From the NCBI RefSeq assembly GCF_050268245.1, contig NZ_JBNNGK010000023.1, positions 1 to 46,704 on the forward strand: a DNA stretch of 46,704 nucleotides. The letters run 5' to 3'. The position numbers and the translations under genes are program-made. Origin of the DNA: JBNNGK01 sp050268245 (GTDB lineage Bacteria > Pseudomonadota > Gammaproteobacteria > Enterobacterales > Enterobacteriaceae). A model generated the notes under the pieces. The model searched no databases, was not told the DNA's origin, and saw only the letters and a list, made by a program, of their open reading frames with translations. Each line of letters starts with the position of its first letter. The first letter of the stretch is position 1. Shown one piece after another: positions 8,109-16,041 of the stretch.

Positions 8109-8852
8109 ATGCCAAACCGCGATTCTTTGTTTTCCGCCCCGATCGCCAAACTGGGCGATTGGACCTTCGACGAACGCGTTGCTGAAGTGTTTCCTGACAT
8201 GATCCAACGCTCCGTTCCCGGCTATTCCAACATCATTTCGATGATTGGCATGCTGGCTGAGCGTTTTGTTCAGCCGAATAGCCTCGTTTACGATCTGGGG
8301 TGCTCGCTTGGCGCGGCGACGCTGTCGATGCGGCGCAACATCGGCGTCGAGGGCTGCAAAATTATCGCCATTGACAACTCTCCGGCCATGGTTGAACGCT
8401 GCCGTCGCCATATTGACGCTTTCCGCGCTGATACGCCGGTTGAGGTCATTGAGGCGGATATTCTCGATATCAATATCGAGAACGCCTCCATGGTAGTGCT
8501 GAACTTTACCCTGCAATTTCTTGAACCAGCCGATCGGTTACGCCTACTTAAACAGGTTTATGCCGGCTTGCGCCCAGGCGGCGCATTAGTGTTATCAGAG
8601 AAATTCAGTTTTGAAGACCAAGACGTGGGCGAACTGCTGTTCAACATGCATCACGACTTCAAACGTGCCAACGGCTACAGCGAGCTGGAGATCAGCCAAA
8701 AGCGCAGCATGTTGGAAAACGTGATGTTGACCGACTCGGTGGAAACGCATAAAGCACGACTGAAACAGGCAGGCTTCGAGCATGCGGAAGTGTGGTTCCA
8801 ATGCTTTAATTTCGGTTCGCTGATCGCATTGAAGTCTGGAGAGTGCGCATGA
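8109..8852 (+). CDS. cmoA: Carboxy-S-adenosyl-L-methionine synthase CmoA
   Basis: CmoA converts S-adenosylmethionine and prephenate to carboxy-SAM, the donor CmoB uses to make uridine-5-oxyacetic acid at tRNA wobble position 34. I chose the ATG at 8109 (247 residues, MPNRDSLFSAPIAKLGDW), which matches the family N-terminus; the open frame extends upstream without homology. The SAM-binding motif VYDLGCSLGAAT lies at 60-71. The stop overlaps the cmoB start (ATGA), so the two are translationally coupled. Confidence 0.97.
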   Translation: MPNRDSLFSAPIAKLGDWTFDERVAEVFPDMIQRSVPGYSNIISMIGMLAERFVQPNSLVYDLGCSLGAATLSMRRNIGVEGCKIIAIDNSPAMVERCRRHIDAFRADTPVEVIEADILDINIENASMVVLNFTLQFLEPADRLRLLKQVYAGLRPGGALVLSEKFSFEDQDVGELLFNMHHDFKRANGYSELEISQKRSMLENVMLTDSVETHKARLKQAGFEHAEVWFQCFNFGSLIALKSGECA

Positions 8853-9820
8853 TTGAGTTCGGTGATTTTTATCAACACATTGCCAAAAGCCCGCTCAGCC
8901 ATTGGCTAGACACCTTGCCAGCACAACTCAGCGCCTGGCAGCGTGAATCACTACACGGCAAATTCAAGCAGTGGTTTAATTCGGTAGAACATCTGCCACT
9001 GCTGACGCCGAGCAAACTGGATTTGCTCAACGGTGTGCATGCCGAGATGGATCCCCCACTGTCTGCCGGCCAACGCGAAGGCATTGAAAAAATGCTGCGT
9101 ACCTTGATGCCGTGGCGCAAAGGGCCATTTTCCCTGTACGGCATTGATATTGAAACCGAATGGCATTCAGACTGGAAATGGGAACGCGTGTTACCGCACA
9201 TTTCCCCGCTGGCAGGCCGCACCGTATTAGACGTGGGCTGTGGCAGTGGTTATCACATGTGGCGCATGCTGGGTGCCGGTGCACACTTTGTGGTCGGTAT
9301 CGACCCAATGCAACTCTTCCTGTGCCAATTTGAAGCGGTACGCAAACAGCTGGGCGGCGATCAGCGCGCCCATCTGTTGCCACTCGGCATTGAGCAACTG
9401 CCTGAGTTGGCCGCGTTCGATACCGTATTCTCAATGGGCGTGTTGTATCATCGCCGTTCGCCGCTGGACCATTTATACCAATTGAAAAACCAACTGGTGC
9501 GCGAAGGTGAGCTGGTACTGGAAACTTTAGTGGTGGAAGGCGATCGTCATCAGGTATTAGTGCCGGGCGATCGTTACGCCCAAATGCGTAACGTTTACTT
9601 TATTCCATCAACCGAGGCGTTGAAGTGTTGGCTGGAAAAATGCGGCTTTGTTGACGTGAAAGTGGCGGATATCAGCGTTACCAGCACCGAAGAGCAGCGC
9701 CGTACCGGCTGGATGACCAGCGAATCATTGGCGGAGTTTCTCGATCCGGACGATCGCAGTAAAACCCTTGAAGGCTACCCGGCGCCGCGCCGCGCGGTGT
9801 TGATAGCCAGAAAACCCTAA
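8849..9820 (+). CDS. cmoB: tRNA U34 carboxymethyltransferase CmoB
   Basis: CmoB transfers the carboxymethyl group from carboxy-SAM to 5-hydroxyuridine at tRNA position 34. I chose the ATG at 8849, giving 323 residues (the E. coli length). It overlaps the cmoA stop by four bases; a GTG two codons earlier is also in frame but less likely. The SAM-fold motif TVLDVGCGSGYHMWRM lies at about residues 121-136. The C-terminal GYPAPRRAVLIARKP is characteristic. Confidence 0.97.
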   Translation: MIEFGDFYQHIAKSPLSHWLDTLPAQLSAWQRESLHGKFKQWFNSVEHLPLLTPSKLDLLNGVHAEMDPPLSAGQREGIEKMLRTLMPWRKGPFSLYGIDIETEWHSDWKWERVLPHISPLAGRTVLDVGCGSGYHMWRMLGAGAHFVVGIDPMQLFLCQFEAVRKQLGGDQRAHLLPLGIEQLPELAAFDTVFSMGVLYHRRSPLDHLYQLKNQLVREGELVLETLVVEGDRHQVLVPGDRYAQMRNVYFIPSTEALKCWLEKCGFVDVKVADISVTSTEEQRRTGWMTSESLAEFLDPDDRSKTLEGYPAPRRAVLIARKP

Positions 9821-9886
9821 CCGTAGACCCAGCCCTGCGGTGGCTGGTGGCTATCATCAGCCACGGTAATGATTAACGTAAAGCGG

Positions 9887-9907
9887 CCTCGACCGAATAG
9901 GTCGAGG
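9887..9907. terminator. Hairpin in the cmoB downstream region
   Basis: An 8-bp perfect stem (9887-9894 with 9900-9907) with a 5-nt loop lies between cmoB and the convergent orphan gene at 9957. No strong T run follows on either strand, so it is only a candidate bidirectional terminator. Confidence 0.4.
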
Positions 9908-9956
9908 GCGTACATATTACAAAAAGCCTTTATTTAGTTTATTAAAATAGAAAATA

Positions 9957-10319
9957 TTAATCGAGTGGTCTTTCTGAATGTACGGTTGGATAACCATTAG
10001 GCAAAGTGTAAGCTTTAAGAGCATCATATTCATCAAAAGGATAATTCCCGAAAGGATGCCGACAGGTTACCGTACCATTCTGTTTAGGGATTGATAACGG
10101 TTGCAGAGCTCGACTCGCCACATAATATTCACCATCGGTAAGGTCTAGAAAGTACACGTCATAAGCTACAGATATAGTATGCGTGCCATCCGTTTCAATA
10201 TTATAAGAAAGAGCAGATGTGAACCAGCCAGCCTGTAATTTCACGTAATTCTCTTCAACCGTTTCGCCATCTTTAGCGAAAAATAGACTTTGGATGACAC
10301 GTGTTGGTACTTTTTTCAT
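9957..10319 (-). CDS. Orphan hypothetical protein, 120 residues
   Basis: I do not recognise this protein. The ATG at 10319 is chosen because an excellent AAGGAG lies about seven bases upstream; the open frame extends another 31 codons without a ribosome site. The 120-residue product is soluble, with no signal peptide or membrane segment. It is rich in aromatic residues and alternating polar/hydrophobic stretches (for example HTISVAYDVYFLDL and DGEYYVASRAL) that suggest a beta-sandwich. It is AT-richer than its neighbours and stands alone between cmoB and cutC, a position occupied by torZ-torY in E. coli as I recall. This suggests a variable insertion point. Confidence 0.75.
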   Translation of the reverse strand: MKKVPTRVIQSLFFAKDGETVEENYVKLQAGWFTSALSYNIETDGTHTISVAYDVYFLDLTDGEYYVASRALQPLSIPKQNGTVTCRHPFGNYPFDEYDALKAYTLPNGYPTVHSERPLD

Positions 10320-10462
10320 AAACAATCTCCTTGTGGTTTTAACAGCGGTTGCTGTGAGAACAATATCCACAATTTTAGAGTGCCTATAAAACCATACCCG
10401 TTGTGCCTCCACCAGCAGACTGCATCGAAAAATAAAAAGTGTTTACGCGTGCTGTTTGGCAA

Positions 10463-10491
10463 TAAAAAAGCCCCGATAAGGTATCGAGGCT
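10463..10491 (-). terminator. Rho-independent terminator of cutC
   Basis: A 10-bp stem with one mismatch (10469-10478 with 10482-10491) is followed on the minus strand by six T residues. It lies about 40 bp after the cutC stop, and separates cutC from the orphan gene transcribed in the same direction further left. Confidence 0.75.
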
Positions 10492-10529
10492 GAGTCTTAA
10501 GTATTTACGCGAGTGCGAATATTGCTCGC

Positions 10530-11288
10530 TCAGGCGCTCTGCGCCAGCGGATCGACCAAGGCCAACGCGTTTTTCATCGCCTCGACCATGTCGCCGTCAA
10601 CACAATAGTGACTGAACTCATCAAATTCGTTATCTGCGCACATCGTTACGCCCGCCTTGCGGTAGCGCATGGTCGATGGCACGGTATGCCCCGACGAGCT
10701 GTGCAATTCCCGAATGCCGATATCGACAAATTTATGCAGGTTGCTCAAACGTACGCCGGCACCGGCCATAATGATCGGGCCTTCGCTGGCGCGTTGCAAA
10801 TCACGCAGTAACGGTATCCCCAACTCAGCGTTTTGCTGCTGGCCAGACGTCAAGATACGCGCTACGCCTAACTCAGTAAGTTGGTTGAGTGCCACCATAG
10901 GGTTTTGACACATATCAAACGCCCGATGGAAGGTAACCGCCATCTCTCCGCTCAGTTTCATGATCTCGCGCATACGGGGTAAATCGATATGCCCTTCATC
11001 ATCCAGCATCCCGACCACCACCCCGGCAAAGCCCAAATCGCGCATTAATGAAATATCATTTTTGATCACTTCAAAATCGACGGCGGCGTAGCAAAAATCC
11101 CCGGCGCGCGGGCGCACAATCGGATGTACCGGGATCGTCACGCGTTCCCGCGCCACTAACAGTGAACCGTAACTGGGTGTTAACCCTCCTTCGCTTTGGC
11201 TTGAGCATAATTCTATGCGGTCGGCACCCGCGCGTTCAGCCGTCAGTGCGCAATCTACGCTATAGCAGCAAACTTCCAGTTTAATCAT
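10530..11288 (-). CDS. cutC: CutC-family protein
   Basis: CutC was named for a proposed role in copper homeostasis, a role that has been questioned; the structure is a TIM barrel. I chose the ATG at 11288 (252 residues, starting MIKLEVCCYSVDCAL). It has a GGAGGTGAC ribosome site and matches the family N-terminus; the open frame runs ten codons further upstream. Characteristic segments are GADRIELCSS, EGGLTPSYG, RPRAGDFCY and TFHRAFDM. It is monocistronic by its own terminator and precedes the divergent MalY-type gene. Confidence 0.94.
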   Translation of the reverse strand: MIKLEVCCYSVDCALTAERAGADRIELCSSQSEGGLTPSYGSLLVARERVTIPVHPIVRPRAGDFCYAAVDFEVIKNDISLMRDLGFAGVVVGMLDDEGHIDLPRMREIMKLSGEMAVTFHRAFDMCQNPMVALNQLTELGVARILTSGQQQNAELGIPLLRDLQRASEGPIIMAGAGVRLSNLHKFVDIGIRELHSSSGHTVPSTMRYRKAGVTMCADNEFDEFSHYCVDGDMVEAMKNALALVDPLAQSA

Positions 11289-11389
11289 TGTCACCTCCGG
11301 ATGACGGCTAAAATACATCCGCAGTTGTTAACGTCAGGGTTTCTGGCGTAGGCTCAACGCAACCGCGTGTAATCGATTTAAGGAACACT

Positions 11390-12538
11390 ATGGCATTCAA
11401 TTTTGATCAAGGGGTAGAACGCCGTCATAGCGGAAGCGTTAAGTGGGACAAATATCACGATCGTGACATTATTCCGCTGTGGGTCGCAGATACCGACTTC
11501 CAATCGCCACCCGCCGTGATCGATGCCTTGCAACAGCGAGTCGCGCACGGTGTGTTTGGCTATGGTCACCCCTCCGCTGAGCTGATTGCGATTTTCACCC
11601 GGCGCATGGTAGAGCGCTACGGCTGGCGCATCAAGCCCGAGTGGCTGGTTTTTTTGCCCGGTGTGGTTTGCGGTTTGAACCTTTGTGTACGAGCATTTAC
11701 CGCCAATGGAGAAGTCACGCTGGCTCCCTCACCCATTTATCCACCATTTCGTCAAGCGGCCAAATATGCCGGACGCCGCCAATTGTCGATTCCGATGCAA
11801 TTACAGCATCAGCGCTGGTTGCCGGATCTACAAGCCGCAACGGATCAACTCCGCGGCAATGAAAAACTGCTGCTGTTATGCAACCCACACAACCCCGGAG
11901 GTACCGTCTATCGCCCACAAGAATTGCTGGCACAGCACCAGTTCGCGCAAACTCACGGGCTGATTGTCTGTTCCGATGAAATTCATTGTGATTTGCTGCT
12001 GGAGCCGGGTCTGCAACATATTCCCTTTGTATCGCTGAATGAGGATGCCGCCCAGCGCAGCGTCACGTTGATGTCACCTTCCAAGACCTTTAACATTGCC
12101 GGACTGGGGGCATCTCTCGCTATTATCCCCAACCCACAACTCCGGCAAGCATTTTGCCGCGAACGCCGCGGGATAGTACCCAGCGTTGACATATTGGCAT
12201 TGGTCGCGGCACAGGCCGCTTACCAACATGGACAAGCCTGGTTGGATCAACAGCTGGCTTATCTGCGTGCCAATCGTGATCTGGTGATAACGCAGATCAA
12301 TGCCCTCCCCGGCATGCGCTTGCCGCCCATCGAAGCCACTTATCTGGCATGGATTGATTGCAGCGATTTACCCGTCGATAACCCACACGCATTTTTTGAA
12401 CAGGCTGGCGTCGGGCTGAGCCCCGGGCTGGATTTCGGCGATCGGCGATATGTTCGGCTTAACTTTGGCTGCCAGCGTGCATTGCTGATTTGCGCACTGG
12501 ATCGCATCGCGCACGCGGTTAACGCACTTCCCCATTAG
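11390..12538 (+). CDS. MalY/PatB-type pyridoxal phosphate C-S lyase
   Basis: This 382-residue fold-type I PLP enzyme resembles MalY/PatB cystathionine beta-lyases, which release homocysteine or other thiols, ammonia and pyruvate from S-linked cysteine conjugates. Motifs include the N-terminal WVADTDFQSPP near 31-41, CNPHNPGG at 164-171, SDEIHCDL at 195-202 with the PLP-contacting aspartate, and the Schiff-base lysine K232 in SPSKTFNIAG. It is divergent from cutC and overlaps the convergent yecM 3' end by four bases. No malX or regulator is adjacent, so a role as a MalT antagonist is unsupported. A general aminotransferase is the alternative. Confidence 0.88.
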   Translation: MAFNFDQGVERRHSGSVKWDKYHDRDIIPLWVADTDFQSPPAVIDALQQRVAHGVFGYGHPSAELIAIFTRRMVERYGWRIKPEWLVFLPGVVCGLNLCVRAFTANGEVTLAPSPIYPPFRQAAKYAGRRQLSIPMQLQHQRWLPDLQAATDQLRGNEKLLLLCNPHNPGGTVYRPQELLAQHQFAQTHGLIVCSDEIHCDLLLEPGLQHIPFVSLNEDAAQRSVTLMSPSKTFNIAGLGASLAIIPNPQLRQAFCRERRGIVPSVDILALVAAQAAYQHGQAWLDQQLAYLRANRDLVITQINALPGMRLPPIEATYLAWIDCSDLPVDNPHAFFEQAGVGLSPGLDFGDRRYVRLNFGCQRALLICALDRIAHAVNALPH

Positions 12539-13098
12539 CGACGTTCACTGGCGACAATATCGCGGATGGAATAGGGATGAAACTTGATGGTCACACTACC
12601 ATCGGTAATCGCCAGCGTTGGATTCGGCAGACGTTCTCCCTCACCCTTTGGCGAACTTTGCTTTAGTTTGATACCCGGCGTCAGTAAGGCTTCATCAGGC
12701 ATTAACGCCAGCGCGCGGGCGTACAAGGTTTCTGGATCACCACCGATCGCCAACTCGACATGCTCCCAGCCTTCATGCGGGTAACGTTTATCTCCGGGGA
12801 ACGGCAGTTCCACACAATCGATGCACCAAGGCCCGAGTTCGATTGCGGTGCTCAGCGTAAACAAGCAAATCGGTCGACCATTAATCATCGCCTCTGACAT
12901 CAGGCTACCGCACTGTAGTAACCCTTTGCGCCAACGTTCAGCAGTGGTGTTCTGGTGACAACGCACTGAAATGTGATCGGCAGTGAACTGCGCTAAATCC
13001 AGATGCAGCTTTGCAGCGAACGCTGTCAGGGCCTGTTCAAAGCGCGGTAAATCCAATGCCAGATCGTGTAATTCGGCAACGTTAGATAGGTTGGTCAT
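12535..13098 (-). CDS. yecM: YecM family protein (VOC-like fold)
   Basis: YecM is a conserved protein of unknown function with a fold related to metal-dependent glyoxalase/extradiol enzymes. I chose the ATG at 13098 (187 residues, starting MTNLSNVAELHDLALDLPRF), since it aligns with the remembered E. coli protein; the longer frame has no support. Conserved stretches include ADHISVRCHQN, MINGRPICLF, PFPGDKRYPHEGWEH and SSPKGEGERLPNPTLA. Histidine and glutamate residues in these segments could bind metal. It shares the cutC-yecM-argS neighbourhood with E. coli. Confidence 0.93.
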   Translation of the reverse strand: MTNLSNVAELHDLALDLPRFEQALTAFAAKLHLDLAQFTADHISVRCHQNTTAERWRKGLLQCGSLMSEAMINGRPICLFTLSTAIELGPWCIDCVELPFPGDKRYPHEGWEHVELAIGGDPETLYARALALMPDEALLTPGIKLKQSSPKGEGERLPNPTLAITDGSVTIKFHPYSIRDIVASERR

Positions 13099-13569
13099 AA
13101 AATTCTCACTGCAACATAAAAACATTTTCTGCCGCATAATTTACACTGCCGATGCCAGCATCGCCACTGCAAGTCAAGCGCTAGCCGCGCTAAACACCGC
13201 TCTGCCGAATAAAACAGCAATTTAGGCAAAGCGATTTATTGTCCACGCCAAACAGAAATATAATCGATGACAATTAACTAGGACTTTTCTTATTAAATTA
13301 TTACTAATACTCCCTCAAATAAATCAGCGATAACTTTTTATTATTGATTCTGCTTCTCCTCATTCACTTTTATTATCAGCTTTGCAACCTTTGCCCTTTC
13401 TTTTGTTGCATTGATGTCTATTTTATGTAAAAAATATAAGATATCGATTTGTAAATAATGAGATTTTAACAAGAAAATATCGAGAGTTATCTTAAATTAA
13501 TCCAGGTAAATTGCTTCAACCTAGCAATTAAGTTATTTTGAATTAATATTACAACAGAGATAATTCACC
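13099..13569. other. AT-rich intergenic region before a small peptide gene
   Basis: About 470 bp without a convincing gene, markedly AT-rich from roughly 13250 onward. It contains the yecM promoter side and an unusually long leader for the small ORF at 13570. Only trivial open frames occur. The base composition differs from the flanking yecM and argS genes, which suggests an inserted or rapidly drifting segment. Confidence 0.5.
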
Positions 13570-13689
13570 ATGTTTCTTCTAACTGTATCGCTAATACTGG
13601 TTGTTATTGGTATTTATGCAATTTATCGTCATTTCAAAATACGCCGCGATAGTAGCTTAACAACACATCGTCGTTATAAAAAGCGCTAG
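13570..13689 (+). CDS. Small single-pass membrane peptide, 39 residues
   Basis: A 39-codon ORF encodes a hydrophobic segment at about residues 3-20 (LLTVSLILVVIGIYAIYR). A very basic tail follows, ending HRRYKKR, with seven Arg/Lys in the last nineteen residues. This is the architecture of a bacterial small inner membrane protein with the tail in the cytoplasm. A GAGA sequence lies about nine bases before the ATG, and a short hairpin with a T run overlaps the stop codon. I do not recognise a named family. It is too short for ordinary gene finders and could be missed or spurious. Confidence 0.6.
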   Translation: MFLLTVSLILVVIGIYAIYRHFKIRRDSSLTTHRRYKKR

Positions 13690-13696
13690 CTTTTTT
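13678..13696 (+). terminator. Candidate terminator overlapping the small ORF stop
   Basis: A 7-bp stem (13678-13684 with 13689-13695), mostly A-T with two G-C pairs, has a 4-nt loop and runs into six T residues. The stem is weak, but its position right at the stop codon of the 39-codon ORF supports a short dedicated transcript. Confidence 0.45.
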
Positions 13697-13909
13697 ATTT
13701 CCGTTAATCTTTTTAAAGAATTAATTTATTTAATCTATTTTACAGACTATTTGGTGGTTATCGAGGCTCAGGTATTCGATCTGCCTCCACACTACGCCCT
13801 TGTTCAATCCGCGCCAACTGCTGACGCGGCGCATTCTATCGGTTACAATTGCGGACTGTTTCTGGAGGGACGCACCACGCGGCCCTCGTTCGTTATTTAA
13901 GGTATCCCG

Positions 13910-15640
13910 GTGAATATTCAGGCTCTTCTCTCAGAAAAAGTCAGCCAGGCGCTGATTGCCGCAGGCGCGCCTGCGGATTGCGAAGCTCAGGTTCGTCAGT
14001 CCGCCAAGGCGCAGTTTGGTGATTATCAGGCTAACGGCGTTATGTCCGTGGCCAAAAAACTCGGCATGCCCCCGCGACAACTGGCAGAAAAAGTGGTGGA
14101 ACTGCTCGCGCTCGGCGATATCGCCAATAAAGTGGAGATCGCAGGACCGGGTTTCATCAACATTTTCCTAAACCCTGCCTGGGTCGCGCAGCAGGCCGAT
14201 GCCGTGTTGCGTGCACCCAAGTTAGGAATCGCGCCGGTTGAACCACAAACCATCGTTATCGACTACTCAGCCCCCAACGTCGCAAAAGAAATGCATGTCG
14301 GCCATGTGCGCTCAACCATCATCGGTGATGCCGCAGCGCGTACACAAGAATTTCTCGGCCATAAAGTGATTCGCGCCAACCACGTCGGTGATTGGGGCAC
14401 CCAGTTTGGTATGCTGATTGCCTATCTGGAAAAAATGCAGAATGAAAATGCCAGCGATATGGGCTTATCAGACCTTGAGAAGTTCTACCGTGAAGCGAAG
14501 AAAAACTACGATGAAGATGCCGAGTTCGCTGAGCGCGCCCGCAGTTATGTGGTCAAACTACAAGGCGGTGACCCATATTGCCTGACAATGTGGCGCAAAC
14601 TGGTGAGCATCACTATGGCGCAGAACCAACTGGTGTATAACCGCCTCAATGTCACGCTGACCGAAGATGATGTGATGGGCGAAAGCCTGTACAACGCCAT
14701 GCTGCCAGGCATCGTTGCCGATCTGAAAGCCAAAGGGCTGGCAGTGGAAAGCGAAGGCGCCACAGTGGTGTTCCTCGACGAGTACAAAAATAAAGATGGC
14801 GACCCGATGGGCGTTATCATCCAGAAGAAAGACGGCGGTTATTTGTATACCACCACCGACATCGCCTGTGCTAAGTATCGCTACGAAACGCTGGGTGCTG
14901 ACCGAGTGCTTTACTACATCGATTCTCGCCAACACCAACACCTGATGCAAGCCTGGTCCATCGTGCGTAAAGCAGGCTATGTGCCGGAGTCCGTGTCGCT
15001 TGAGCACCACATGTTCGGCATGATGTTAGGGAAAGATGGTAAGCCATTCAAAACCCGTTCGGGCGGCACCATCAAACTGTCTGATCTGCTGGATGAAGCC
15101 ATCGAGCGAGCAGAAAAGCTGATTGTCGAAAAAAATCCTGATATGCCAGCCGATGAACTGAAAAAGCTGGTCACGGCTGTTGGTATCGGTGCGGTGAAAT
15201 ACGCCGACCTGTCGAAAAGCCGTACCACTGACTACATCTTCGACTGGGACAATATGTTGTCGTTTGAAGGCAATACCGCACCGTATATGCAATATGCCTA
15301 TACCCGAGTTGCATCGGTGTTCAAACGCGCAGGTATTGATGAAAGTACTCTGACAATGCCATTGGTGATGACCGAGGAGCGAGAAATCGCGCTCGCCACC
15401 CGCTTACTGCAGTTTGAAGAAATCATCACCGCGGTAGCCCGCGAAGGTACTCCGCATGTGATGTGTGCTTATCTGTACGATCTGGCGGGGCTGTTCTCCA
15501 GCTTCTACGAGCACTGCCAGATCCTGAATGCTGACAACGAAGAGGCGCGTCAAAGCCGTCTTAAACTGGCGCTGTTAACCGCCAAAACGCTGAAAACAGG
15601 GCTGGATACGTTAGGTATCGAAACCGTGGAACGCATGTAA
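13910..15640 (+). CDS. argS: Arginyl-tRNA synthetase
   Basis: This class I synthetase charges tRNA-Arg. It starts with GTG (MNIQALLSEKV), as I recall for E. coli argS, and has 576 residues. The N-terminal tRNA D-loop recognition domain is followed by the HIGH-type motif APNVAKEMHVGHVRST, the core with the YTTTDIAC and RQHQHLMQ segments, and the DALR anticodon-binding domain ending in GIETVERM. The GTG is preceded by AAGGT. A terminator follows immediately, so it is probably transcribed alone. Confidence 0.98.
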   Translation: MNIQALLSEKVSQALIAAGAPADCEAQVRQSAKAQFGDYQANGVMSVAKKLGMPPRQLAEKVVELLALGDIANKVEIAGPGFINIFLNPAWVAQQADAVLRAPKLGIAPVEPQTIVIDYSAPNVAKEMHVGHVRSTIIGDAAARTQEFLGHKVIRANHVGDWGTQFGMLIAYLEKMQNENASDMGLSDLEKFYREAKKNYDEDAEFAERARSYVVKLQGGDPYCLTMWRKLVSITMAQNQLVYNRLNVTLTEDDVMGESLYNAMLPGIVADLKAKGLAVESEGATVVFLDEYKNKDGDPMGVIIQKKDGGYLYTTTDIACAKYRYETLGADRVLYYIDSRQHQHLMQAWSIVRKAGYVPESVSLEHHMFGMMLGKDGKPFKTRSGGTIKLSDLLDEAIERAEKLIVEKNPDMPADELKKLVTAVGIGAVKYADLSKSRTTDYIFDWDNMLSFEGNTAPYMQYAYTRVASVFKRAGIDESTLTMPLVMTEEREIALATRLLQFEEIITAVAREGTPHVMCAYLYDLAGLFSSFYEHCQILNADNEEARQSRLKLALLTAKTLKTGLDTLGIETVERM

Positions 15641-15650
15641 GCCAGTTGAA

Positions 15651-15682
15651 TGAAAGGGTTGCCGCTGCGACCCTTTCATTTT
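15651..15682 (+). terminator. Rho-independent terminator of argS
   Basis: A 9-bp perfect stem (15651-15659 with 15670-15678) with a 10-nt loop is followed by TTTTG. It begins 10 bp after the argS stop. Confidence 0.8.
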
Positions 15683-15713
15683 GTATGGCGTTTTGTCACC
15701 TCCACCGTCGGCT

Positions 15714-16020
15714 CAGCCTGCGCTTTATATTCAACACCCGCCAACAGCGGGCGCGGCGTGCCACGCCCCTACGGGGTTATGCCATCATGCGCTCACATGC
15801 CACCCGTGATAGCTACCATCGTAGTGGCCGGGCACGCCCAGCCAGTAATTTACGTCAACACCCGCCAACAGCGGGCGCGGCGTGCCACGCCCCTACGGAG
15901 TTATGCCATCATGCGCTCACATGCCATCCGTGATAACGGCCACCGTAGTGGCCGGGCATGCCCGGCCTGTGCTTTACATTCAACATCCGCCAATAATCAA
16001 GCGCGGTGTGCCACGCCCCT
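15714..16020. repeat. Tandem repeat of about 125 bp, 2.3 copies
   Basis: Two complete head-to-tail units (15732-15855, 124 bp; 15856-15980, 125 bp) are followed by a partial third (15981-16020) between the convergent argS and murJ genes. The first ~80 bases of the two full units differ at only about two positions; the second parts diverge more. Each unit holds two palindromic blocks. One is near GCGGCGTGCCACGCCC; the other is GGCCGGGCATGCCCGGCC, perfect in unit two (15950-15967) and decayed in unit one. This looks like a REP/BIME-like or other dispersed palindromic element amplified in place. The units are not spaced like CRISPR repeats. Confidence 0.85.
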
Positions 16021-16041
16021 GAGGGCTTTTATAAAAGTGCG

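Noticed and set aside
15714..16020. Possible CRISPR array
   Set aside because: Units are about 125 bp, contiguous and head to tail with no regular short repeats or unique spacers; no cas genes nearby.
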